This document shows positions 9,094-17,363 of a DNA stretch of 39,823 bases, in pieces. Source of the DNA: a virus; the IMG/VR virus record IMGVR_UViG_3300038701_002687, positions 1-39,823 of that record; one strand, 5' to 3'. A model generated the notes under the pieces. The model saw nothing but the letters and a program-made list of their open reading frames with translations, was not told the DNA's origin and searched no databases. Numbering within the stretch: the stretch's first letter is position 1; every line of letters starts with the position of its first letter. The position numbers and the translations under genes are program-made.

Positions 9094-9981
9094 TTAAGAT
9101 GGTAGCACCCATCTAAATTTTGCAACAGCATTTTTTGCTGAATCATAAAAGGCTTGTGCAGTAATTTCAGGCTGCCCGAACTCCTTCTCTGTAAGCCCCA
9201 TTGGTAGCCCAGAACCCTTACAACGGTAAGCATCAATTTCAAACATTTCGCCATTAGAGCGTTGTTGCGCAACCATGATTGCACCAAACTCTGGGAATGT
9301 GTCTGAACTTCCACCAATAACAACTTCCATTTTTTTACTGTACGCAGGCATAACCTCAATAACAATAGAATCACCTTCTGTTAGAGCAACGGTGCCTGAA
9401 CCACCTGTTAATTCAAGGCCAAAGCCAGGAATTTCAGTAGTACCGCCGGAGTCTTGGACAGTAAGAGCGGATGCGACAATTTTTAAACCATCGTCCTCGA
9501 ACTCTTTATCAGTTCCTCTATTAAAGTCGACATCACTATAAGCGTAAACATTAACTGTAGTGGCATTTACCGCAACGATTAAATATTTACCGAACTTAAT
9601 ATCTGCCTCGGACCCTGATTTTGCCGTAACTGAGGCCAAACCAGTTGTGGCATCTATTAGCGTCCCAACAACAGCAACCGGCGTGCTAACCGAACCCGAT
9701 GTGCTAGGGGTGGCTGTAGACGTAGGGGCTTTCCCTAGGAATAGCTCGAACATCCAGTCTTCAACTTGCTTAACATTTATTTGTAACTCTGCAGTTACGT
9801 TTGCCTCTTCAATAGCCCATGCAAACTTAGATGCTCCACCAAATAATTGGTTAAGCTCACCAGTCACTGAAAAGTTAGAGCTCGCCAAAACCTTTGCAAT
9901 ACCATAAGGCAAGTTGGTTGTGCGAGAGTATGGTGCAATTGAATGCACACCGTATATAATTCTAGGATCTGATAAACCCAT
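9094..9981 (-). CDS. Major tail tube protein
   Basis: A 295-residue protein opening MGLSDPRIIYGVHSIAPYSR. It stands at the usual tail tube position, between the tail completion genes and the chaperones, and is followed by a strong terminator, as fits a highly expressed structural gene. Residues about 90-130 hold a Thr/Ser/Pro-rich Ig-like or linker insertion (TSTATPSTSGSVSTPVAVVG). The identity rests on gene order, length and beta-rich composition, not on a diagnostic motif. Confidence 0.75.
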   Translation of the reverse strand: MGLSDPRIIYGVHSIAPYSRTTNLPYGIAKVLASSNFSVTGELNQLFGGASKFAWAIEEANVTAELQINVKQVEDWMFELFLGKAPTSTATPSTSGSVSTPVAVVGTLIDATTGLASVTAKSGSEADIKFGKYLIVAVNATTVNVYAYSDVDFNRGTDKEFEDDGLKIVASALTVQDSGGTTEIPGFGLELTGGSGTVALTEGDSIVIEVMPAYSKKMEVVIGGSSDTFPEFGAIMVAQQRSNGEMFEIDAYRCKGSGLPMGLTEKEFGQPEITAQAFYDSAKNAVAKFRWVLPS

Positions 9982-9992
9982 ATTTTCCTCCG

Positions 9993-10202
9993 TTATTTAA
10001 TAACTTTATTTCTTTTCAAACCATCAACAAAGGACTTTGGCACCATGGCTTTTTTGTCCTTTTTAATTCTAATATCGACCGCGCTCTTGCCAGTCTTTTT
10101 ATTAAAGTCACCAGCCACCAAATGAAAATCTTCCAGGCCAACGACCTCAATCTTATCATCCTTTTTTGCGTCTGGTTTATTTTTTGTTCCCTTACTGTCC
10201 AT
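9993..10202 (-). CDS. Small basic hypothetical protein in tail cluster
   Basis: A 69-residue Lys-rich protein (MDSKGTKNKPDAKKDDKIE...) between the tail completion and tail tube genes and in line with them, with a GGAGG-type site (GGAGGCAAAA) before the start. The conserved-looking part is VVGLEDFHLVAGDFNKKTG. I do not recognise the family; a minor tail role is inferred from position. Confidence 0.6.
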   Translation of the reverse strand: MDSKGTKNKPDAKKDDKIEVVGLEDFHLVAGDFNKKTGKSAVDIRIKKDKKAMVPKSFVDGLKRNKVIK

Positions 10203-10211
10203 TTTTGCCTC

Positions 10212-10691
10212 CTATACAATCTGTAAGTCTAGGGTCACACCAATTCCATCATGGGTGTGCTTTTTATTTACTAATGAATAAGGGAATGGCGAAATGCCAA
10301 CAATTCCCAATTTTATTCTTTTGTTGACCTTATTCCAGCCCTTCTCAAACATACGCTCTAGACACTCCCTATAGCGCAATAAAGTTTTTCCGTTTATTGT
10401 TGCAGTTTTGTTACTCCTCGCCAACAAAATACCAACCTGCACCGTATATGATTTTATTTGCTCAGGACCACCGGCCTCTGTGCTGGTGTCAATTTCTCCG
10501 TACCAAACAAAAGGGCTGTAGGGCACGTCTGTATCTTCCAGGTTTTGGAAGTAGTAGGCCTCAGCCTGTGGGGTGGCCAAAGTAATGTCTGGCTTATCAG
10601 TATTCATTTGTGTTATGTACGTGCCCAAGTTTGCTTTCATGTAAGTATCAAGCTCGTCGAAAAAATCCTCAATATCATAAACCCTACTCAT
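10212..10691 (-). CDS. Tail terminator / completion-like protein
   Basis: A 159-residue protein located between the head-tail joining genes and the tail tube, where tail terminator proteins are encoded. It begins MSRVYDIEDFFDELDTYMKANL and has an alternating beta region (SYTVQVGILLARSN) followed by a helix, compatible with the U-type terminator fold. Its start overlaps the preceding gene by 4 bases. The function is by order and size. Confidence 0.6.
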   Translation of the reverse strand: MSRVYDIEDFFDELDTYMKANLGTYITQMNTDKPDITLATPQAEAYYFQNLEDTDVPYSPFVWYGEIDTSTEAGGPEQIKSYTVQVGILLARSNKTATINGKTLLRYRECLERMFEKGWNKVNKRIKLGIVGISPFPYSLVNKKHTHDGIGVTLDLQIV

Positions 10692-11206
10692 ATTTCCTCC
10701 CCTGTTTTTTTGACAACGTAAGCGCTCAAAATATTAGTCCATCTGCTTAACCTACCTTTTTGGTCGTTGTTAGCAAAGCGAGACTCTGGACCAATGAATA
10801 AAAACTTACGCAATGGTATTTTAGATCGTGGTTTGTCTGACTGGTGGTAAACGCCGTACTCAACCTCAGTACCTATTAAAAGCGTGCGCTTGTTAATAAT
10901 TTGGTTAATGGCGTCTGGACTTCTAGGGTTAGTAACCGACTCAGCCAGGCGGCCCCTGCCTCTGCCTATGCCCATTAATATTGGGTATATTGGCTGGCCA
11001 TCTCTTTCCTTTGCATCGATTGTCGACTGCGCAAGGTCCTCATATTGGCCAGGTCCTCCAAGTTGGAATATAGCTTTTTCAGAACGGTAAAAGTCCTTAG
11101 AAATAAGTGCAAGTGGCAAACGTAGGTCAGCAACCTTTTTGCTGGCCTTATCAATAGCCTTGCTAAACTTTTTGTCGTTATCTACTTTGTAGGAAGTGAA
11201 AGACAT
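10688..11206 (-). CDS. Head-tail joining protein, Mu gpG / virion morphogenesis type
   Basis: A 172-residue basic protein. The central part, LAQSTIDAKERDGQPIYPILMGIGRGRGRLAES (split by a short spacer), is typical of Mu gpG-like virion morphogenesis proteins, with the W/F-x-P-L-x-x-S/T-G-L-like element replaced by YPILMGIGRGRGRLA. The C-terminal EYGVYHQSD and LPLRKFLFIG-like segments (here KIPLRKFLFIG) are also characteristic. It joins the tail to the portal end of the head. Confidence 0.75.
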   Translation of the reverse strand: MSFTSYKVDNDKKFSKAIDKASKKVADLRLPLALISKDFYRSEKAIFQLGGPGQYEDLAQSTIDAKERDGQPIYPILMGIGRGRGRLAESVTNPRSPDAINQIINKRTLLIGTEVEYGVYHQSDKPRSKIPLRKFLFIGPESRFANNDQKGRLSRWTNILSAYVVKKTGEEI

Positions 11207-11212
11207 ACAGCC

Positions 11213-11656
11213 TCACCACTGGTCAACATTACGCTCAAATGTGAACGGGTCTGCACAATCAACAGTATGGCTACTTACTCCAAGGTCGGAGTTTTTTGGG
11301 CTGGCCTCAGATAAATTAAGCTTACCCTCCGCTATTTCTGTAAGCTTTTTCATGGCCTTTGTATCGGTCTCGGTAACAATAACTTTTTGTGCGTCTGTGT
11401 TAGGCCCAACTCTATTTAGTCGCCTGCGCACGCGTGCCGCAACCAGCTCAATACAAATGGTCCGTAATATAATTATGTCGTTTGGGTGGTCTGTCTCATT
11501 TAAAGGCACAGTATAGCGCAAGCCGACCTTAGCATTAATAAGCTGGTCGGCCTCAGCAATCCAACGGTCCACTGTGGTTTCCGTTGGATTGGTATTAGCA
11601 TCAAATGTTACGCCGTTAAATTCATCGGCGACTTGCTCCTGAGTACAGTAAGCCAT
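11213..11656 (-). CDS. Head-tail connector, DUF1320 (Mu gp36-like)
   Basis: A 147-residue protein opening MAYCTQEQVADEF, the usual start of the DUF1320 family (Y-x-T/Q-x-x-D-x). A helical middle (RWIAEADQLINAKVGLRYTVPL) and the pattern LRTICIELVAARVRRRL match gp36 of Mu-like heads. It should attach below the portal as the connector. The gene follows the coiled-coil gene with no spacer. Confidence 0.8.
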   Translation of the reverse strand: MAYCTQEQVADEFNGVTFDANTNPTETTVDRWIAEADQLINAKVGLRYTVPLNETDHPNDIIILRTICIELVAARVRRRLNRVGPNTDAQKVIVTETDTKAMKKLTEIAEGKLNLSEASPKNSDLGVSSHTVDCADPFTFERNVDQW

Positions 11657-12001
11657 TTACTCTCCTGCGCCTTCTGGGTCGTCCTCTTCTTCTTCCTCTT
11701 CGTACTCAGCAAGCTCAGCTTGTAAGTCGACAATTGTTGCCTCAGCAACCTTAAGAGCTTCCTCGCGATCTTTAAGCATACGCTCTAACTCTTCAATGCG
11801 CTTTTTGTCGTCCAGGTTTTGCACAGCTTTTTTCTCAAGCTCACCCTTGTTGCAAATTAAACCAGCTTTTTTAGCTTTGTTAGCCATGGTCTGGTTACCG
11901 GCGTACTCTTCGCCAATATCATAATCAACAGGTTTGCCGTTAACACCTTTTTTTGTGCCATCATCAAACCTGACTTTTGCAAATAGTTTTTCCTTAGCCA
12001 T
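11657..12001 (-). CDS. Small coiled-coil head protein
   Basis: A 114-residue protein. Residues 1-55 form a small globular part (MAKEKLFAKVRFDDGTKKG); residues about 60-100 are a coiled coil (RIEELERMLKDREEALKVAEATI) and the end is a run of Glu (EYEEEEEEDDPEGAGE). It lies between the exported protein and the DUF1320 gene. It may be an accessory head or assembly protein. I do not know its family. Confidence 0.6.
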   Translation of the reverse strand: MAKEKLFAKVRFDDGTKKGVNGKPVDYDIGEEYAGNQTMANKAKKAGLICNKGELEKKAVQNLDDKKRIEELERMLKDREEALKVAEATIVDLQAELAEYEEEEEEDDPEGAGE

Positions 12002-12013
12002 AATAAACCTCCT

Positions 12014-12673
12014 TTAAGGTAAGCATCTAAAGTTTTGAATAAAGAATATTTCAACATCCTTGGCGCCATTTAATGTGCCGTTAATATCGCAGGTGTTTTT
12101 TTCAATCTCATCTGCGTCTGCGATACAGGTTGGCCTTGTGCCCTCGTATGCACCATCAAACACCGCCATTACGACATGGCCTGCAGAGTCCATACACCGT
12201 TTAAGACCAAGCACATCACCTACTCCAATATCATAGGTTGCTCCTGCTCCATCCTGAACCGGTATCACTATTTGAGTTACTGTACAGAATGCCTTGGCAC
12301 CACTGACTAAACTCGAACCATTTTCCGCAATGGTAATACTTTCGGTAATAACTTGGCCAAAAAAGTTGGTGCCAGTTACTTCGACATCACCTGCAGGTAC
12401 GCTTGCTGTTGTGCCTCCAGGGGTAACGGTCACGTTTCTACATACGTCCGCTTGCGCGAGGAATGAAGTTACGGTCGTTGCTACACTGTCACTAGAAGCT
12501 TGGTCGTCCAAGTATTGGTCAGCATCCGCAACCTCTGGTCCAGAAATGGTTTGTTTTTCAATAAGTTGTTGGCTTGCCAATTTCATATCTCGGCGCTCTA
12601 CGCGCAAATTGACCGCAAATGCGGTGGAGCCAATTAAGGTAAATAGGGTAAATAGTATTGTTAAAAATTTCAT
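12014..12673 (-). CDS. Exported protein in head cluster
   Basis: A 219-residue protein with signal peptide MKFLTILFTLFTLIGSTAFA; start chosen at 12673 because TGAGGACAAT precedes this ATG. The mature part has six Cys, Thr/Ser/Val-rich beta sequence (TVTPGGTTASVPAGDVEVTG) and no recognised motif. It is encoded directly after the capsid terminator, among head genes, which is an odd place for a secreted protein. It might be a head fibre exported for assembly or a host-surface factor. Confidence 0.7.
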   Translation of the reverse strand: MKFLTILFTLFTLIGSTAFAVNLRVERRDMKLASQQLIEKQTISGPEVADADQYLDDQASSDSVATTVTSFLAQADVCRNVTVTPGGTTASVPAGDVEVTGTNFFGQVITESITIAENGSSLVSGAKAFCTVTQIVIPVQDGAGATYDIGVGDVLGLKRCMDSAGHVVMAVFDGAYEGTRPTCIADADEIEKNTCDINGTLNGAKDVEIFFIQNFRCLP

Positions 12674-12688
12674 ATTGTCCTCACATAA

Positions 12689-12711
12689 AAAAAAGCCCCC
12701 GAAGGGGCTCG
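12689..12711 (-). terminator. Terminator after major capsid gene
   Basis: Minus-strand hairpin GAGCCCC-TTC-GGGGGCT followed by TTTTTTTT, 6 bases after the capsid stop and just before the exported-protein start. It should cap high capsid expression. Confidence 0.9.
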
Positions 12712-12716
12712 GTTTA

Positions 12717-13652
12717 TTAAGCGATTGCATCCTTAATTAAGTATGCCGCTGAGACATTACTTAAAAGGTCATCGTAGTAGTCTGTTACCAGAATACCCGT
12801 TGCTCCCGCAGGGTTATTTTCTTTCCACTTACTTGTTTGGTAAGGCGACTTACCAATGAGGCGTACCTCATAACCAAGTGAAGTTTGGAACTTTTGGGCT
12901 GATTTAGGCAATACTGCAAAAATAATGTGGTTGCCCCAAACATTAGATAGCGTAGACGTTTGCCCAAGTTTTGCACTGTTATATTTTGCCTTGGCAATCT
13001 TAAGGTTTTGAATCTTCATTGCTGACGCAAGTTCAGACTCCTTAAGAGTACCGGCGCGGTTTTGAGTAAACCCAAGACCTTCTAAAATACCAGGGTGGTA
13101 GGAAAGAGTATTAGCCGTATTCCAATTCATAATTGCAGTATCAGCCTCCATACCGCATCCACCATGCACTTGCTCCTGAGCTGTCTTAAACTTACCTAAT
13201 GGGTCTGAGTTAATGTAATCGCTAAACTGCGAAGTACCAGACAAAGTAGTGTTTTGAGTCAAAACAGAAGTGCTGGTTAAGTTATCAGCCAGCGCCTTTT
13301 CACGAGACAATTTTAAAACTGTAACTAAGCCGAGTGTCTCGTCTTTTTCCGCATCGTAAGGACCTTCCACATTGCGGTAATCCTGCTCAGTTACTAACCC
13401 TTCAAGTCCATGGGGCTCTACATAGTAAGAGTCGCTTGTACGAGTAATAGACTCGAAGCGAGGTGCCTTACCACGACCACCATAAACTGTATTAACAATA
13501 CGCAAGTGGCTATTACCATAACCAGCAAGCTTTCCAGAATCTTGTTTAACCTTAACCGGAGTCAAAAGACCATCGGCTATCATGCCCTCGGGCACATAGC
13601 CCTTGGAGGCCATGGTTAAATACTTATCAATTAATGCTCTAGTTGTTGCCAT
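12717..13652 (-). CDS. Major capsid protein
   Basis: A 311-residue protein of the Mu-like/HK97-fold capsid type. It lies after protease-scaffold and decoration genes, is preceded by GGAGGT and followed by a strong terminator. Features include the N-terminal arm with MATTRALIDKYLTMASKGY, EPHGLEGLVTEQDYRNVEGPYD, and a C-terminal GILVTDYYDDLLSNVSAAYLI that suits the P and A domains. The length is in range for Mu-like major heads (about 300 residues). It forms the icosahedral shell. Confidence 0.88.
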   Translation of the reverse strand: MATTRALIDKYLTMASKGYVPEGMIADGLLTPVKVKQDSGKLAGYGNSHLRIVNTVYGGRGKAPRFESITRTSDSYYVEPHGLEGLVTEQDYRNVEGPYDAEKDETLGLVTVLKLSREKALADNLTSTSVLTQNTTLSGTSQFSDYINSDPLGKFKTAQEQVHGGCGMEADTAIMNWNTANTLSYHPGILEGLGFTQNRAGTLKESELASAMKIQNLKIAKAKYNSAKLGQTSTLSNVWGNHIIFAVLPKSAQKFQTSLGYEVRLIGKSPYQTSKWKENNPAGATGILVTDYYDDLLSNVSAAYLIKDAIA

Positions 13653-13668
13653 TTTTACCTCCGTTTAA

Positions 13669-14058
13669 TTAGGCATCGTCATCGGCGCCAGCATACTGGG
13701 ACACGACTTCTACTTCGATTACATCATTTTGCACACCACCCGCTTGGGCAATTGCGCCACACCATTCGCCATCAGCATCACACTGCTCACCTAATGCGCC
13801 TGACGTTGGCGTCAAAAGATCCAAGGCATCAATAGCCTCATTAATTTTTAGCAATGCTCCACCACCAGGTCTTGCAACCTCGGCAACTTCTCCACTCGCT
13901 GTAGGCGCATTCATTAGAATACCAGCGGTTTTTTCGTTTGCACCGGCAGGCACTACCTCGTCGTCACTGCTACCAACTTTTACAAATTTGTATTGGTAAG
14001 CAGACAGGTCCTGACCGGCCTTGTAAGCTTTAATATTGGGTTGTCTGTAAGATGACAT
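13669..14058 (-). CDS. Capsid decoration protein, DUF2190-like
   Basis: A 129-residue protein between the protease/scaffold and capsid genes. The pattern KAYKAGQDLSAYQYKFVKVG, then AGANEKTAGILMNAPTASGEVAEVA is typical of DUF2190 head decoration proteins that bind the outer capsid surface. It ends in an acidic tail. The ribosome site GGAGGAATAGT lies before the start. Confidence 0.75.
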   Translation of the reverse strand: MSSYRQPNIKAYKAGQDLSAYQYKFVKVGSSDDEVVPAGANEKTAGILMNAPTASGEVAEVARPGGGALLKINEAIDALDLLTPTSGALGEQCDADGEWCGAIAQAGGVQNDVIEVEVVSQYAGADDDA

Positions 14059-14059
14059 A

Positions 14060-14545
14060 CTATTCCTCCAAGTCTTTAATTACTAGTTCAGGGTTTTCAC
14101 TTAAAACAATACTAATGGCCTCGCCCATGTCCTTAGCTTTGTTTTCTGACAACAATTTATCAGCCATTTCCTCAACCTTTTTGGCCTTGTCGTCATCACT
14201 TAACTTGGTGTCTTTATCCGCGCCCTCTTTACCAGTGCCCTTAGGGTCATCGTTAGTCTCTTGGGCTAACTCGGCAAATTTAATCATGTCACCAGCAAGG
14301 AACGCTTCTTTTTGAGCTGGCACAGCTTTTTTCTCTGTTAGCAGTTTAGAGAAGTCTGCCTCTTTTTTCTGCTTAGCCTGCTCTTCGGTAAGCTGTTTGT
14401 TGTTTTCTTCCAGCTCCTTTATTTTTTTGTCCTTGTCGTCGCCGGCGTCTTTAAGTTGGCGAACTTCAGCGCGATGCTTGTCGTCAACTTTGTCCAGCTT
14501 ATCCTTTAACTGCTTATTCTCTTTTTCAAGCTCTTCAAAGGTCAT
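14060..14545 (-). CDS. Internal-start scaffold protein
   Basis: In-frame product of the protease gene, 161 residues, starting MTFEELEKENKQLKDK. CGGAGGA lies 7 bases before this ATG. It contains the Lys/Glu-rich coiled coil (LKDKLDKVDDKHRAEVRQLK) and a helical C-terminus, the usual makeup of a phage scaffold. It would be made in excess over the full protease, as for Mu gpZ or lambda Nu3. Confidence 0.72.
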   Translation of the reverse strand: MTFEELEKENKQLKDKLDKVDDKHRAEVRQLKDAGDDKDKKIKELEENNKQLTEEQAKQKKEADFSKLLTEKKAVPAQKEAFLAGDMIKFAELAQETNDDPKGTGKEGADKDTKLSDDDKAKKVEEMADKLLSENKAKDMGEAISIVLSENPELVIKDLEE

Positions 14546-15043
14546 ACCATTTCCTCCGTTATAATCGTTTAATTTTTTAGTGGGGGCCATCCCCTTTATA
14601 AATGGTCTATTTGTCAATGCGGCACCTTTTAATACTGGGCCAAACTCTTTTTGGGTTTCGTTATGCACAAAATTAAGTGTGAAGTCGCCACTAATATATC
14701 TGTAGTAATTACCCTCAACCTTTTGCTTACCCTCATCTGTGTATTTTACTTCAGCCCATAACTCACCTTGTCCTTTTTCAGTATCCACCAGCACAAGTTT
14801 ATCAATCCAGGCAGCCGCTTCCTCGACCCTATGGTTGTAATCAATCATTAGGTCAACTTCTAGTACATTGTCTTTAAAGTTACGTATCATGTCCTTAAAG
14901 ATTTTTTTAGTAAGCTTTATTTCGCCATACCAACCGTGAAAGAAAACGCCCGTCTTAAATATTTGTATCCGGCTAACGCCATCTTCTTCGGCGAACTGGA
15001 TAGGGATAGAGCTGCGCTTATATTCCTGCTTTCTATTTTTCAT
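14060..15043 (-). CDS. Head maturation protease with scaffold tail (Mu gpI-like)
   Basis: A 327-residue protein. Residues about 1-165 resemble Mu gpI protease (GVFFHGWYGEIKLTKKIFKDM, DLMIDYNHRVEEAAAWID with the His of the catalytic site, YRYISGDFTLNF with the Ser, LKGAALTNRPFIKGM). The C-terminal half is coiled coil and acts as scaffold. A second ribosome site inside the gene starts the scaffold alone. It lies between the portal and decoration genes. Cleavage of capsid and scaffold is the expected role. Confidence 0.87.
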   Translation of the reverse strand: MKNRKQEYKRSSIPIQFAEEDGVSRIQIFKTGVFFHGWYGEIKLTKKIFKDMIRNFKDNVLEVDLMIDYNHRVEEAAAWIDKLVLVDTEKGQGELWAEVKYTDEGKQKVEGNYYRYISGDFTLNFVHNETQKEFGPVLKGAALTNRPFIKGMAPTKKLNDYNGGNGMTFEELEKENKQLKDKLDKVDDKHRAEVRQLKDAGDDKDKKIKELEENNKQLTEEQAKQKKEADFSKLLTEKKAVPAQKEAFLAGDMIKFAELAQETNDDPKGTGKEGADKDTKLSDDDKAKKVEEMADKLLSENKAKDMGEAISIVLSENPELVIKDLEE

Positions 15044-15133
15044 TAGTCCCTCACAACGAAATATTATCAGACTTTTGTGCGATGTATATATATTTGGGCA
15101 AAATAATTACAATAAATCAAGCCCAAAGTCTCT
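15044..15133 (-). promoter_or_regulatory. Possible promoter region before protease gene
   Basis: This 90-base AT-rich gap has, on the minus strand, TTGTAA, 16 bases, TATATA, about 50 bases before the protease start. Upstream, TTTGGGC and GCCCAAA can form a hairpin. The match is weak; it might be a promoter that boosts head genes. Confidence 0.35.
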
Positions 15134-17356
15134 TTAAAAAGTCGCAACAAACTTAGTTTTAAGCCCTCGCTTGTCTATTTTAGGGTTATTTTTGCCACCA
15201 ACTAAGTTGGGAACAATGTAACTTTCGCAGTTATGGTGCAAAGGAGGGAAGTATCTTTTAGCTTCCGCATCATCTTTACTGAACGTGCGACCTGCCAAGT
15301 CTCTGCATATTGGCGCGGTTGGGTCGGGGTTAGTAAAGGTAAAAGAATCCACTTCCTCTAATACGTCATCGTCAAAAAATGCTGCAGACCTGGACTCATT
15401 AATAAGCCTTGATGCTGTGTTGCCTGAGGCAGCCGCAACAGAGGCACCGTTTACATAGGTCTCACCGGCCTGTTTTAAGTCCATCTCTAATATAGAGGCG
15501 CTGTCTGTTGAAAGCACACTGTCACCAAACTGCATATAAGTAACTTTTTCCAGGTCGCTGGTCGTTGTCTGTACAAGCATTCTAGACTGCATCAAAAGGT
15601 ATTTGCGAATAACAGGTGGCAAGTCCTCAAACTCAGCAAACACCAAATTGTCGTCATCCATGAATTTACGTACCTTTTTTGGTAGCTCTAAACTGGCTTG
15701 TTTAAGTGCCGAAAAAGTGAGCTCCACCATCACCTCTTTTAATTCCTTTAAATATTTGGCGCGGCCTTTTGACTGCACATCATATATAGACTCAATCTTT
15801 TTAGCATCTGGCAGGCTTTTGTAGTTTTTCATTATGTCTGCAGTAAGGTTTTTGGATATATCAGACAGGTTGTTTTTGAGTACTTGCCCAATTTTACCGC
15901 GCCCATTTTTTATTTGTTGCTTAGCTCTTTGCTCAGCAAAGCGCATAACCTCACTTAGTTGGGCCTCGGGGTCTTCCTCCTCTTCCTGCTCGTCCAAGTC
16001 TTCCTCAGTCTCGTCAGGTTCAGGCTTACCATCTTTGCCAGTTTTTGGTGGCTTTGGCTCAGTCTCTTTCTTAAGGTCGCGCGCATCTTCCTCGCGCATT
16101 GGTGCAAGTTTTAAGCGTCTACGCAGCTCATTTTCAACTGTGTCGTCTGGCGTAATGTGTCCAGATTCCGTAAGGGCTTTCATAATTTCTGAGAACTCTT
16201 TACCAATTTGGTCAACAATACCCCTATGTACCATTTGCGGGTAAGTCTCTTGTGGGCCAAAGTTTAAATCGATTAGCTCTTTTCCAATTGTGGTAATTTC
16301 CTCAGCAATAAGATCAGCAATATATAGTATGCCGTTTGTGAAGAAGTCGGACAGGTCGCTGGATAAGGCGTAACTGCCACCACTGCTTTGGGCACCAAGC
16401 TCTAGGAAGTTGGCCAAAAATGCAAAAACCATTTCCTGGTTCTCAAACATAATGGTGTCTTTAACCTTTTGCGGGTCGAACTTGGTATCTAAATAGCCAA
16501 GGGTCCAGCCTTGTGGGCGCATAATGTAGTTTTGTTGATGTGTAGTGAGCTTTTTTAAGGTGGCCTTCATGTTGTTGTACTCGTCTGAGTTTTCCTTGCC
16601 GGCAGGCACCTCAACGTCTGGCGTGGGAATGGCTGTCTTTTCAATACCAATAGCCAAAAGCTTTAAATACATTTGTTTGCGCTTCCAAGCACCAATACAA
16701 GGTCTTAGCAAACTAATGCCCTCATAGTTGTCACCCTCTTGCTCAAGCGTAACAATGTTTAAAAACTTAGCGTCCATTTTAACCTTGCGCTCGACATCAC
16801 CATAGGACTCTTGTTCAACACTTAGCAATTCGCCATTGGGGTCTAGGTGAAAATACTCAAGGGTCTTGGGTGAACGCCAGCCAAGGTTTTTAAGCCCAAT
16901 GTAATCACCCCACTTTTGGTGGCCCATTACACGCTTATGGGAACGCTCAAAACAAACATAACCAAAATCACAGCAAGTCAAAAACTCACTAAGCAGTCGC
17001 TTGAACTTTTTACGTCTATATACATTGGCAGCGCCAAGGTCGTTAAAAACATGGGTTAAAAACTCAGCGTGCTCCTCTGAGGTCTTGTCGTTCTCTGCAG
17101 GCTGCCATATCCAATCGGCAGAACGTAAAGGGTTTTTTACTGCAGATAAGCACATTTTTACTCGAGCATCGCCCCTGCGCATCTTATCGAAAAGAGTGGC
17201 TTTTTCCGTGCCCTGCAGCTCTGTTAAATAATCCTCGTCGTAAATACCGCTATATATTTCTGTACCTGATGCGCCAGACTCATTTTCCTGCACAACAATT
17301 ACCCTATCGTTTTTGCCATTATTATTGTCTTTAAACATGAAATCTAAAATGCCCAT
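15134..17356 (-). CDS. Fused portal (DUF935) and MuF head protein
   Basis: A 740-residue protein. Residues about 20-430 match the Mu gp29-type portal family DUF935 (DKMRRGDARVKMCLSAVKNPL, YGDVERKVKMDAKFL, PTPDVEVPAGKEN, ALSSDLSDFF). An acidic linker near 445-475 (DETEEDLDEQEEEEDPE) joins it to a MuF head morphogenesis domain with RLINESRSAAFFDDDVLE, PDPTAPICRDLAGRTF and FPPLHHNCESYIVP near 690-720. In Mu these are two genes (29 and 30). The ring of portals would then carry MuF domains in fixed ratio. Confidence 0.87.
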   Translation of the reverse strand: MGILDFMFKDNNNGKNDRVIVVQENESGASGTEIYSGIYDEDYLTELQGTEKATLFDKMRRGDARVKMCLSAVKNPLRSADWIWQPAENDKTSEEHAEFLTHVFNDLGAANVYRRKKFKRLLSEFLTCCDFGYVCFERSHKRVMGHQKWGDYIGLKNLGWRSPKTLEYFHLDPNGELLSVEQESYGDVERKVKMDAKFLNIVTLEQEGDNYEGISLLRPCIGAWKRKQMYLKLLAIGIEKTAIPTPDVEVPAGKENSDEYNNMKATLKKLTTHQQNYIMRPQGWTLGYLDTKFDPQKVKDTIMFENQEMVFAFLANFLELGAQSSGGSYALSSDLSDFFTNGILYIADLIAEEITTIGKELIDLNFGPQETYPQMVHRGIVDQIGKEFSEIMKALTESGHITPDDTVENELRRRLKLAPMREEDARDLKKETEPKPPKTGKDGKPEPDETEEDLDEQEEEEDPEAQLSEVMRFAEQRAKQQIKNGRGKIGQVLKNNLSDISKNLTADIMKNYKSLPDAKKIESIYDVQSKGRAKYLKELKEVMVELTFSALKQASLELPKKVRKFMDDDNLVFAEFEDLPPVIRKYLLMQSRMLVQTTTSDLEKVTYMQFGDSVLSTDSASILEMDLKQAGETYVNGASVAAASGNTASRLINESRSAAFFDDDVLEEVDSFTFTNPDPTAPICRDLAGRTFSKDDAEAKRYFPPLHHNCESYIVPNLVGGKNNPKIDKRGLKTKFVATF

Positions 17357-17363
17357 ACTGTCC

